Positions 52,845 to 61,388 of a DNA stretch of 64,000 nucleotides are shown one piece after another. Source of the stretch: a virus; the IMG/VR virus record IMGVR_UViG_3300020596_000023, positions 1-64,000 of that record. One strand, 5' to 3'. Every line of letters begins with the position of its first letter. Position 1 is the first letter of the stretch. The position numbers and the translations under genes were made by a program. The notes below the pieces were generated by a model. The model made no database searches. It saw only the letters and a program-made list of their open reading frames with translations, and had not been told where the DNA came from.

Positions 52845-53405
52845 TTAAGAATGATGAAACAGATATTTAATTTTTAAAGCTCTACTTGGAAAATCCCCAT
52901 AAGGATTACCACCCCTAAGTTTTTCAAATGTTGCTACAAATAGGTACAACTCTTTATCATTTTGTTTTACCACGGCACAACCTATAGCTAATGAATCATC
53001 TTGTTTTATAAGATCAGCTATATCACCATCTAAAGTTTCTACAAGTATTATACAGCTTTCCTGCATAAAACAATTTAAAATAACCTGTGCTGTAGAAAGA
53101 TCAACTAGCCGTCTTGTCAATCGTTGCTTCCAAGACTTATGATTACTATACCTCTCATCCACCAAGCTTATATAAACTGGATGACCTAATTTTGGTACTC
53201 CACCATTATTTTCAACCCGTAGTACTGCTACTCTATTGTAGATATTAGTATCGTAAGCTTCTGTTAATAACTGAGCTAATTGCAAATAACTTTCCATGTA
53301 TTTTTTAAAAGCTATTCGTTTTAAACCAAATTTAATTAGAGGTATCATAATTATTATAGGTATAATGATTAACCAAACAACTAAAGCTTTTTCATTTATT
53401 GTCAT
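52845..53405 (-). CDS. N-terminally anchored membrane protein, 186 aa
   Basis: One strong hydrophobic helix at residues 8-26 (LVVWLIIIPIIIMIPLI), then a soluble alpha/beta domain with a Lys/Arg stretch (HKSWKQRLTRRLVDL) and an LVETLDGDIADL strand. Downstream gene 52452 is also membrane-bound. Function unknown. Confidence 0.6.
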   Translation of the reverse strand: MTINEKALVVWLIIIPIIIMIPLIKFGLKRIAFKKYMESYLQLAQLLTEAYDTNIYNRVAVLRVENNGGVPKLGHPVYISLVDERYSNHKSWKQRLTRRLVDLSTAQVILNCFMQESCIILVETLDGDIADLIKQDDSLAIGCAVVKQNDKELYLFVATFEKLRGGNPYGDFPSRALKIKYLFHHS

Positions 53406-53441
53406 ACAGGATCAAATTTGCAATTTCGCTCAAACCTACAA

Positions 53442-53666
53442 TTAGATTGTAGGTGCATTAGTAGAGTGGTCACTAATTGGTATTACAGTCCAACCTAGAA
53501 TTTCAGGATTAATCAGACCTTTGCTTTTAGCTAATTGTAAACAGTTAGCTACAGTAATAGAATTTGATTTAACCTCAAAAGTACAAGCTTCTCTTACAGT
53601 TATTGTAGGAAACCAAGTTTGTTTCTTTTTAACGTCAGAAACGACAGACACAAGGAAATGTACCAT
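53442..53666 (-). CDS. hypothetical protein, 74 aa
   Basis: A small soluble protein (VKKKQTWFPTITVREACTFEV ...). Its stop lies in a small hairpin (CCTACAAT/ATTGTAGG, 53435-53453). It begins 112 bases after the tail-fibre stop; that gap has no gene. No family recognised. Confidence 0.5.
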   Translation of the reverse strand: MVHFLVSVVSDVKKKQTWFPTITVREACTFEVKSNSITVANCLQLAKSKGLINPEILGWTVIPISDHSTNAPTI

Positions 53667-53777
53667 AGCAGTTTAAATTGTTATAGAGCCAACTTGAGAT
53701 GTAAAATTATTCACAACTTCTGCGTTAACTCCGTTAGTAATAAGTATAAACCTTTTTTAGCTGTTACTATTGCTATG

Positions 53778-56576
53778 TTAGTATTTTATTACAGAAGCCC
53801 TAAAAGTTCCACTTGCAGGATCAATAGCAGATCCTGTGGAATTGTAAGCTTCAACGCTTACCGTATTTGTTGCGGATACCCACGGTTGACCAAAAATTAA
53901 GCCAGTAGATTTACTGCCATTATCTATGCCAACCAGAACGACATCTCCAATCGCCGCGCCAGTTACCGTAATTGTTAAAGTTTCGGTAGCTAAAGAAGCT
54001 ATGCTGCCGTAATTCAATACCCCGGTTCCAGTTAAAGTTTTACTTAAAATATGCCGAGTACTTCCGGTTGTTACAAAATAATTAGTGCCATTAAACTCAA
54101 CTGCACCGTTTATAGGTGTGGTTAAGTTTGTGCCAGAAGTAAGTTGTACTGGTGCAACTAAGGTAGTTCCAGCGGCTAAAGTTAATCTTGATGTTGGTGT
54201 AATGCCAAGACCTACTAATCCACTTCTATTAATTATCATGTGTTGATTGTAAGAATCACCACCATTACCAACTTCAAGAATATTAAGTTCTTGGGTTCTA
54301 AGATGTGTACCAGAAGCAACCGATGGTGCGGAACTAACAGTAAACACAGTTGTAGAAGATACGGCTATTATTGTCCGGTAACTTACGTTAGTTGAGACAG
54401 TTCCCATAAGCGCAATACCTTGACCAACGGCAATATTGACATCTGGTGTAGTTATAGTTATTACTGCGCCAGCCGCAGTCCAATTATCTGTTAGAACGGT
54501 TGTTAGACCTTGTACTCTTAATTGTGCAGTTCCTCCGGTAAAATGTGTCAAAGCTGTTCCAAAATTTGTAGAACCTGTTTCTTGCGCACTAGGCCCATTC
54601 CCAAATATCCAAGTATCTACACCGCCAGAAATAAGATGCCTCCCAACAACTCCTGCATTGGCATGAGTAGTTCTAACATTGTTTCCTATACCTAAAGCTC
54701 CTCCACTTGCTACAACTTCAAATCCGATAGCAATACCGGGTGAACTTACTGTATTAAATCCACCTAAGACTAATCCATTAGCAGCATTAAAATCATTAGA
54801 TACTCCAACCGCAACTTTTGTATTAAAAAAGCCACTGCCGGTCTGTACATTGATTAACTCGTTTATTACTCCTGTGATTCCTGTACCTCTAACAAAAAAA
54901 CCAGCAGAAGCATTTAATCCTGCGGTAAAAGGTGCAAACCCAATTTCGCCAAAAATAGTAGAAGAGCCGGCTGGTACACCCGTTTTCCAACCCGTTCCTT
55001 CAACTACTATAACGGGCGGTGCTTGATTTACCGCTAGTGTAGCAGCAGTGGTGTTTCTAAGATGGAAGCTTTTGGCCTGAGTATAAGCCGCTCCTATGTT
55101 ATTCATTGTAAGCGTAAGCTTGTCGTTTATATCTACCGTGCCGCCCGACGTGGCAGAAATTATGTCGCCTGAATACGGTCCACCGTTTATCGCCGCCGTT
55201 AAAGCCCACCGCCCCGAGGGGTTAGCCGGACCCTGAATCGGCGTAACGTTTGCTCGAAAAGCGACCGCCTGACTTGCCGCAGTAATATCAGTTTTCCAGC
55301 CATTCCCCTCCCAAGTTGTAGACGGAGAAATCTGTTGCGCAGCGGCCCCAGCGGCGATTGGGTTCCGAAAAAGAGCCCCCGTCGCATCGAATTTATACTC
55401 ATGCCCCCCGACCATTTGTAACCCCAAACTGGAGTTTGCCGGAATCGTCGCAACCCGCGCGGTTGATGCGGGGATAGCGCCGTTAGCGGAATAAATAGTG
55501 TTAGATGCGGCAACCGCTACCGAAATGTCGTGCGGCGTTGCGACCTCGGTAGTATCTATTCGCAAAACCCCACCCACTATATCCGAGCCAAAACCAACCG
55601 CCATTTCGGTAACTACATTAGCCGAGGTGTACCCGCCTAATTTCGTGGCCGTACCGGTTAAAGTATTTAGTTTTAAATTCCCGCCTACATGAAGAGTTGC
55701 CTGTGGCGCTGTTTGGTTTATTCCAACTCTGTTATCGTTTCGTACTGTTAAAATTTCAGTATTTGCTGCATTGCGCAGCTTTACTACCGCTTCGAGAGTA
55801 TCAGAAGTTGCGCCTTTTATAGTAAGCTTGTCGCTTGCATAAGTAAAATTAGGGCTTCCAATAATCTTACCATTGGAATTACCGTACAAAACCTGAGTAT
55901 TTGTCACAAGCCCTGTCGTAGTTGTAGTCTTAGGGATAGAATCTAAATTGGGAGTTAAGAGTTCTAAAGCATCAACAGCTTCTTGCATATTGGTTACAGC
56001 AACTCCACCAATGGTATCTACTATACGAATACTATCTGCAAGTAATGATAAACCTAAACTATCCAAATCTACAGGTACTATGCTTTGAGTCAAGTAGAGC
56101 TTATTACCTACAAGATAAGGATATTGAAGCTCATCATATTTATCAACAACGCTGGTATGTATAGCTATAGCTTGTTTTGCTACCTCTGATAAACCTAATA
56201 GAACTGCTACAGGCAATGAACCAGTCTCAGATTGAATACAACCTACACCAGTATCAAACTCTACAGTACCATCTGTTAAAGCTTCAACATCAACACTAAT
56301 AGTACTGCCAACAGCAGAATTAATTTCTAAGATTTTAAATCGTCTACCACTAGCATCCCATACTATATGACCTATTATAACTGAGTCTACAGTATAAACA
56401 CCAGCAGGATCATTTAAAAACCCAGATACAATCAAACCTTTGGCTCCACCTGGCCCACCCGATGTTGGTTGGACAACTACAGTATACAATGCAGCCATTT
56501 TAGTTTTCAAGGTATCTTGCGAATAAGATACAGTTACACTCAAAATAAAACTCAATAAAAGCAATAGCTTTTTCAT
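53778..56576 (-). CDS. tail-fibre-like protein with signal peptide, 932 aa
   Basis: Residues 1-20 are a clear Bacteroidota signal peptide (LLLLLSFILSVTVSYSQ), unusual for a virion protein. An internal Met (MAALYTVVVQ, residue 28) could be the original phage start. The rest is a Gly/Thr/Ala-rich repetitive beta shaft (about 300-930) with many short strands, like fibre proteins. Bases ~55,040-55,660 are GC-rich (visibly >50%), unlike the flanks, suggesting acquired receptor-binding sequence. No chaperone domain is seen. It may bind host surface glycans or be an exported adhesin. Confidence 0.65.
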   Translation of the reverse strand: MKKLLLLLSFILSVTVSYSQDTLKTKMAALYTVVVQPTSGGPGGAKGLIVSGFLNDPAGVYTVDSVIIGHIVWDASGRRFKILEINSAVGSTISVDVEALTDGTVEFDTGVGCIQSETGSLPVAVLLGLSEVAKQAIAIHTSVVDKYDELQYPYLVGNKLYLTQSIVPVDLDSLGLSLLADSIRIVDTIGGVAVTNMQEAVDALELLTPNLDSIPKTTTTTGLVTNTQVLYGNSNGKIIGSPNFTYASDKLTIKGATSDTLEAVVKLRNAANTEILTVRNDNRVGINQTAPQATLHVGGNLKLNTLTGTATKLGGYTSANVVTEMAVGFGSDIVGGVLRIDTTEVATPHDISVAVAASNTIYSANGAIPASTARVATIPANSSLGLQMVGGHEYKFDATGALFRNPIAAGAAAQQISPSTTWEGNGWKTDITAASQAVAFRANVTPIQGPANPSGRWALTAAINGGPYSGDIISATSGGTVDINDKLTLTMNNIGAAYTQAKSFHLRNTTAATLAVNQAPPVIVVEGTGWKTGVPAGSSTIFGEIGFAPFTAGLNASAGFFVRGTGITGVINELINVQTGSGFFNTKVAVGVSNDFNAANGLVLGGFNTVSSPGIAIGFEVVASGGALGIGNNVRTTHANAGVVGRHLISGGVDTWIFGNGPSAQETGSTNFGTALTHFTGGTAQLRVQGLTTVLTDNWTAAGAVITITTPDVNIAVGQGIALMGTVSTNVSYRTIIAVSSTTVFTVSSAPSVASGTHLRTQELNILEVGNGGDSYNQHMIINRSGLVGLGITPTSRLTLAAGTTLVAPVQLTSGTNLTTPINGAVEFNGTNYFVTTGSTRHILSKTLTGTGVLNYGSIASLATETLTITVTGAAIGDVVLVGIDNGSKSTGLIFGQPWVSATNTVSVEAYNSTGSAIDPASGTFRASVIKY

Positions 56577-56607
56577 GTTATTATATTAATTAGGTCAATC
56601 AAATTAG

Positions 56608-57237
56608 TTAAGCCATTACAGCTACAAAATACCAACGAGTAAAAGCATTCAATCCCGGTACAGTCAATTCAACCATATTACTACCAATTGCAGTAAACTG
56701 CTTTTGTGGGGTATTATCGTTGTCTACAATATTGGGCAAACCGCTACTAGGAATACCTACATCTTGTGCAGAAGCATTCACAATTTGCCATACACACAAG
56801 TAAGCAGTATTTGCAGTAGGATTAATTGAAGTATCTCCCCAAACTATACGAACAGTAAAACTTCCTGCATTTAATATAGAGGTAGCTCCATCTACTGTAA
56901 AGCCTTTAAGAATTGTATCTTCTGGAATAGTTATAGTACCAACACCACCAGAAACTGCATAAACTACATCTGTTGAAGTAGCTGTAACTGTACAAACTAA
57001 CCCTGCACCACCAGTACCAGCAATATATTTATAATCAGTAGAAGCAGTAATAGGCCCTAGAAGAGTATCTTCAAGACCTTCAATTAATTCTAAGATGTTC
57101 AACATTACATCTTTGACATCAGTTGCAGAAGCTACATCGTCTTTACCAAACCGTTCTTTTAACATAAGTCTCAAGTTTGCTAAAGTCTTATATCCATTTA
57201 TAAACAAGTTATTAGCTTGCCTATTAAATCCTGCCAT
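56608..57237 (-). CDS. small structural-type protein, 209 aa
   Basis: N-terminal helices (residues 1-60: LMLKERFGKDDVASATDVKDVMLNILELIEGLED), then a beta-sandwich-like C-terminal part with Gly and Thr (GTGGAGLVCTVTATSTDVVYAVSGG). This resembles a base-plus-knob organisation in minor fibre or decoration proteins. It lies 31 bases upstream (in transcription order) of the fibre gene, so it may be a fibre attachment protein. Confidence 0.55.
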   Translation of the reverse strand: MAGFNRQANNLFINGYKTLANLRLMLKERFGKDDVASATDVKDVMLNILELIEGLEDTLLGPITASTDYKYIAGTGGAGLVCTVTATSTDVVYAVSGGVGTITIPEDTILKGFTVDGATSILNAGSFTVRIVWGDTSINPTANTAYLCVWQIVNASAQDVGIPSSGLPNIVDNDNTPQKQFTAIGSNMVELTVPGLNAFTRWYFVAVMA

Positions 57238-57239
57238 TG

Positions 57240-57605
57240 TTATATGATTGTAGTAGTGATAAAAGTGTCCATGTCGTAAGCTGACCAGACTGCATCAAGA
57301 TCATAACCAATTTGACCTAATTGATCTTTTAAAATATTGTAATCAAAGTCCTCTTTTACTTGAGATAGAGTTGTGTATGGACTTACAAATAATGTAGATT
57401 TCCATTCAATTATCTTCAATCGGATCAAATTTTGAATAGCTACTAAAGCTAAAGACTTGATCTTAACATTCTCAAATGGTCTACCTAATCTATCTGCATC
57501 AATCTGAAAATTCAGATCACTATAATATAATGTCTTCAAGATTTGCATAGCATCTGCATCAGCTTGATTCAGATAATCTAGGTTATTTATATTAGGAAAT
57601 TCCAT
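57240..57605 (-). CDS. hypothetical structural-module protein, 121 aa
   Basis: A mainly helical protein (NLDYLNQADADAMQILKTLYYSD ... LIRLKIIEW). It overlaps the upstream gene by 14 bases and ends 2 bases before ATG 57237 of the next. Role unknown; a small neck or fibre-assembly protein from position. Confidence 0.55.
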   Translation of the reverse strand: MEFPNINNLDYLNQADADAMQILKTLYYSDLNFQIDADRLGRPFENVKIKSLALVAIQNLIRLKIIEWKSTLFVSPYTTLSQVKEDFDYNILKDQLGQIGYDLDAVWSAYDMDTFITTTII

Positions 57606-58134
57606 AGTGACTGTTTAAATAGGTAAAGTGATCTGTAGCAGCATCTAACCATTTACCTAAAGTAATTATGCTATTATTTAAATCAGCAGTAAGTACAGTA
57701 AACATAAAGCTGTTTGTAAGTACTGAGTTCATCAGAGCTAAATAGCTAAAGCTTATATGTTGTGCCATCAAATAGCAATGCTGCAAATGCGCATTAGCAT
57801 CAAACAGATAACCACAGTCACAAGCATAAGTAGTACAAGCCATCTGTTCAATCAAATATCTACCACTACTATTCAATCCAGCAATTATTGCTACAAATAC
57901 AGGTATGATATAGCTACCTAAATAAGTATCATCACTTGTCCTATATTCATCAAATACATACATACCATCTTCAAGCGTTATAGATAATGTACCAGAAGCA
58001 GATATACTATCCGTAGTTTCTATAACTTCTAAAACATAGTTATCGCTTAACTGCTTAATTTTAATGTAAATACCATAAGCATTATCATTGACAACACTGT
58101 AAGTATTATTAGATGGATTAGTTATTAATAGCAT
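57592..58134 (-). CDS. hypothetical structural-module protein, 180 aa
   Basis: ATG 58134 is used; a TTG two codons upstream (58140) is less likely. The N-terminal half is beta-rich and the C-terminal half helical, with Cys-rich ACTTYACDCGYLFDANAHLQHCYLMAQ (near 98-124). The Cys cluster suggests metal or disulphide. It overlaps the next gene by 14 bases. No family name. Confidence 0.55.
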   Translation of the reverse strand: MLLITNPSNNTYSVVNDNAYGIYIKIKQLSDNYVLEVIETTDSISASGTLSITLEDGMYVFDEYRTSDDTYLGSYIIPVFVAIIAGLNSSGRYLIEQMACTTYACDCGYLFDANAHLQHCYLMAQHISFSYLALMNSVLTNSFMFTVLTADLNNSIITLGKWLDAATDHFTYLNSHYGIS

Positions 58135-58151
58135 AATCAATTTGAATTGGA

Positions 58152-58174
58152 GGGGCTAGCACATCACTAGCCCC
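58152..58174. terminator. hairpin after the 58202 gene
   Basis: GGGGCTAG pairs perfectly with CTAGCCCC (7-base loop) in the gap between the 58202 and 57592 genes. No T-run on either strand, so it may stabilise mRNA ends or slow transcription. Confidence 0.45.
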
Positions 58175-58201
58175 ATTGGATAAACATCGTTTCACCTATG
58201 A

Positions 58202-59248
58202 CTACCCTCCAATTGTTTGTTCCGAAGGTGTTGAGAACAATACAGCAGCAATTGTGTCGAAGCTGGTTAATACTGCTGTAGCAGGAACAAATGCAATCAA
58301 GTAGTTTCCACGAGTACCTTCTGCACGTTGAGCGCCACCCATGTCACCGCTATTAGCAGAACTAATTTCATAAGTAGTCAAGCCAACGGCTGTATCTACT
58401 TTAGTAGGAATCATTTCATCAATTACGGAAGGTGCAGCAAACCAGAAATTCTGATCTACAGTGCCAGTAAATACACGACCTTGCGAAGATACTTGAGCAT
58501 CTTGTTCGTATTGGCGAAGCTTGTTATACAAGTTTGTACCAACTTGACCCGGACTGCTAGATTCAGTAGTGCCATCCCAATGACGTTGAGCATTAGCAAG
58601 TACACCACTTGCACCAACTTCAAAGATACGAGCATTGTCAATTGCAGTAAAGCGGATACCTGCAACATTCGTAGTATCCATAATAGCTACTGCATTTGCA
58701 ATACGACCTGCATCAGCATTTACCAAAGCAATAAGCCTATTTGTAAGAGTGATGAAAGTATCAGCAGCAGTTGCGACAACTTCATAAATCTCTACATTGC
58801 CTACCAAGTTTTGGTGTGGATAGCTACGATCTGTTATAGTAACACTAGCGACATCCCCCAAAGCAATAGTAGCGGGCAATGCCATAGCTGCGATAAGAGT
58901 ACCACCAATTACTTGGTTGCGCAGAACAAATGCAACAGCAGCAGTTTTAGCTCTCCGAGCATTACGACTAATCATAGTAGTATGACGAAGAGTGCCAGCA
59001 CTATCACGGTAGTAAATCTGGAAGCTGTTGCTTGTAATCAAGTCAGCAGCCGTTGTACTAGTTAGTACTAACGTTTGCGTATCGGTTACAATTGCAATAG
59101 CTCCTACTGCAAGTAAAGTTCGTACCTCATTCAGTGTAGCGCAAGTGCCACCACCAGTTTTAGCGAGGTAGGTAGCATTAGCAGCACCGACTAACCAAGT
59201 TGGTTCTGCTGATTTATTGTGCCTATAGTTAGGCTCATACATTGCCAT
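58202..59248 (-). CDS. abundant-type structural protein, 348 aa
   Basis: Rich in Ala/Thr/Gly with GC-richer codons than most of the genome, like the capsid gene, which suggests high expression. Alternating beta strands and small helices; TVDQNFWFAAPSVIDEMIP near 255. No signal or motif. Candidates are capsid auxiliary/decoration or tail component. A hairpin follows at 58152. Confidence 0.6.
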   Translation of the reverse strand: MAMYEPNYRHNKSAEPTWLVGAANATYLAKTGGGTCATLNEVRTLLAVGAIAIVTDTQTLVLTSTTAADLITSNSFQIYYRDSAGTLRHTTMISRNARRAKTAAVAFVLRNQVIGGTLIAAMALPATIALGDVASVTITDRSYPHQNLVGNVEIYEVVATAADTFITLTNRLIALVNADAGRIANAVAIMDTTNVAGIRFTAIDNARIFEVGASGVLANAQRHWDGTTESSSPGQVGTNLYNKLRQYEQDAQVSSQGRVFTGTVDQNFWFAAPSVIDEMIPTKVDTAVGLTTYEISSANSGDMGGAQRAEGTRGNYLIAFVPATAVLTSFDTIAAVLFSTPSEQTIGG

Positions 59249-59268
59249 ATAAAAATGGTTTAATTTTG

Positions 59269-60375
59269 TTATTGAATTGTTCTTAAAATCTCTGCTCTAG
59301 TTGATATTGCTGCAAGCTTTACAGCTTCCTTTACTACTTCCATAGCAATGAATCGTTTGTTACCATAACTTACACCTAAGTCCAAACCCTGATTAATCTC
59401 ATGGTCTATTAACTTAGGCAGTCTTAAATATTTCAATTCGTATTGAAACAGATTAAACTTGTTATAATGAAAAGCTAGTAGATGTTGGCCTGACATGCTA
59501 CAATAAGGTGAAGACTTTTTTACTTTAGTATAAGGATCATCTGATCCTACACCTTCATATTCATCATCTAAAAACCTTACGTTTTCAACCCATCTGGAAG
59601 TGCCAGTACTAATTTGCTTACTTAATACAAACGATTGTTTTACAATAGAATCTACTGCTTCAAGTCCAGTAGTATCTGTATAAGTAACAGTCATATCAAC
59701 TAAAGATGTAGTCAAACTATTAGGCTTTTGAACTAAAATGTAACTGTCTTTAACATACAAGTCAGCAAACCGTTCGTAGTAGACTTCTACAAAATGTGAA
59801 GCATTACCACCGTATTGCAACAAGTATCTATTAAAAACCAATGGATACAAGTTTATATCAGAAAGCCCTGTAATTGACAGAGTTACTAATCTAAACATAT
59901 CAGCATCACCTACCGGTGCACCTATATCATTATTAACAGTACAATTGATGTAAAACTTACGAAGCTTCTCACTAATAGTAGTTGCTGTAAGAGTTGCATT
60001 TAATTTAATTACCCAATAATTAAAAGTACTACCTACTGTAGAAGTACTTCTATCAGAACAATAAGAATTAGAATTTAATCTAACTCCTATTGTCCTATAG
60101 AAATCTTGTGGAAAGAATCCACGTACAGCCCTGTCATTGAAAAGATATAACGGATTGGTGTAAAAAGATTGTAGACTTTGCAACAACTCCGCAGCTACAA
60201 CATTATCACTATAACCTAAAGTAGTTTTATCAGCAGGGAAATACTTGTCAATGACAGATAACTGACCATAGTTCAGCCATTCATCTATCTTATGATTTGT
60301 GAACGTAGTGTTCTCAAAGTCACCACTTTCTTGAAGTAACATTTGAAACTGTACGTGAATTTCTTGCCAAGTCAT
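59269..60375 (-). CDS. connector/neck-type structural protein, 368 aa
   Basis: The N-terminal helix TNHKIDEWLNYGQLSVIDKYF (near 26-46) resembles the KIDEFLNxAQ helix found in phage neck proteins. The middle is beta-rich. The C-terminus is helical (AMEVVKEAVKLAAISTRAEIL). It lies 11 bases from the preceding structural gene. Connector role is suggested by this motif and by position two genes after the capsid gene. Confidence 0.5.
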   Translation of the reverse strand: MTWQEIHVQFQMLLQESGDFENTTFTNHKIDEWLNYGQLSVIDKYFPADKTTLGYSDNVVAAELLQSLQSFYTNPLYLFNDRAVRGFFPQDFYRTIGVRLNSNSYCSDRSTSTVGSTFNYWVIKLNATLTATTISEKLRKFYINCTVNNDIGAPVGDADMFRLVTLSITGLSDINLYPLVFNRYLLQYGGNASHFVEVYYERFADLYVKDSYILVQKPNSLTTSLVDMTVTYTDTTGLEAVDSIVKQSFVLSKQISTGTSRWVENVRFLDDEYEGVGSDDPYTKVKKSSPYCSMSGQHLLAFHYNKFNLFQYELKYLRLPKLIDHEINQGLDLGVSYGNKRFIAMEVVKEAVKLAAISTRAEILRTIQ

Positions 60376-60386
60376 ATCTACAAAAG

Positions 60387-61349
60387 TTAGTTACTACCGT
60401 TAGTCATTTTCATCTTCAAAAACGAGTAAGTTTCCGCATTAACCGGAGTTCTTAGCCACTGCACCGCTGACATCATATTACTACCAATACTTTGGTTATC
60501 GTAGAACAATGCACCGCTATTATCTGCTCTCTTAATAATATCTTTCGATACCAACCAATTAACCAAAGCTTCATCAGCCAAACTATTGGACTCAACTACT
60601 CGAATGAATTCTACTGGATTTTCTTCTACAAAATCATAGATGCTAATTAAAGCACTATCCTTATCGTTATGAGTAGGACGATTTGCAGCTAACAATACCA
60701 TATTCATCTTATCAATATCCAACGTGACCTCTGCTCTAAGTTTAGAAGCTTTATCTTTAATGCGAATTGCAGTAATTCGGTTTTCACGAACTTGCACTTC
60801 TGTAAATAAGTAAAACTTAATGAAAGTACCTTTATTACGTTCCTCATAATTATTAGCTACAGTAGCATTTACTAGACACATGCGAAATATTGCATAGTCC
60901 CTAGAATTAAGTGGAACTAACTTATCATCAACAATCTTAAATCCTACTTCTAACGGATAGTGCGAACGAGTAGAAACTTCAATAAGAAACCCTTTCCAGT
61001 AATCTTGAACAGACTTAGTATAAGTAGCTTTGTCGTAGTCAATACCTAGAATATCTAACATGATTTCACGTTCTTCTTCTAAACTATCAAACACTTGACG
61101 AATACCTTTACCTTTCTGAGTCAATGTTGGGCCAATCTCCAACCATGATTTATAATCATTCTCGATTTGTCTACTACCTTGTTTTACAATCGGTAATACG
61201 AAGTGAGTTTCTTTAGCTCTAACTTCAACAATACAAGAATTAATTACTTTACCAATAAACGGATTATCTGCCCCGGAAAAAACAAGCTTAGGCTCACTTA
61301 TATTAGTACTACCTTCCGCAGAAGTCTGTACTTTTTGTGTTACTGCCAT
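60387..61349 (-). CDS. structural-module protein, 320 aa
   Basis: Directly downstream of the capsid gene (39-base gap). An alpha/beta protein with VEVRAKETHFVLPIVKQGSRQIENDYKSW near 43 and a helix-rich C-terminal third. No hydrophobic segment. In crAss-like phages, proteins at this position belong to the capsid/head-vertex set; I cannot be more specific. Confidence 0.55.
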   Translation of the reverse strand: MAVTQKVQTSAEGSTNISEPKLVFSGADNPFIGKVINSCIVEVRAKETHFVLPIVKQGSRQIENDYKSWLEIGPTLTQKGKGIRQVFDSLEEEREIMLDILGIDYDKATYTKSVQDYWKGFLIEVSTRSHYPLEVGFKIVDDKLVPLNSRDYAIFRMCLVNATVANNYEERNKGTFIKFYLFTEVQVRENRITAIRIKDKASKLRAEVTLDIDKMNMVLLAANRPTHNDKDSALISIYDFVEENPVEFIRVVESNSLADEALVNWLVSKDIIKRADNSGALFYDNQSIGSNMMSAVQWLRTPVNAETYSFLKMKMTNGSN

Positions 61350-61388
61350 TACTATTAAGTTTATTTTAGTTTTTAAAATCAGTCTCTA

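Noticed and set aside
53667-53777. Small minus-strand frame between fibre and 53442 genes
   Set aside because: About 28 codons after an in-frame stop with no ATG, GTG or TTG start in a usable position.
55199-55513. 104-residue minus-strand frame within the fibre gene
   Set aside because: Shadow of the GC-rich part of the fibre gene in another frame; Arg/Leu-rich composition with no start context.
53778-56576. Diversity-generating retroelement target
   Set aside because: No reverse transcriptase gene or template repeat was seen in the window; the GC-rich block fits replacement by recombination better.
58328-59065. 245-residue plus-strand frame opposite the 58202 structural gene
   Set aside because: Cys/Ser/Thr/Asn-rich low-quality sequence and lies wholly antisense to a gene with coherent codon use; a shadow frame caused by composition.
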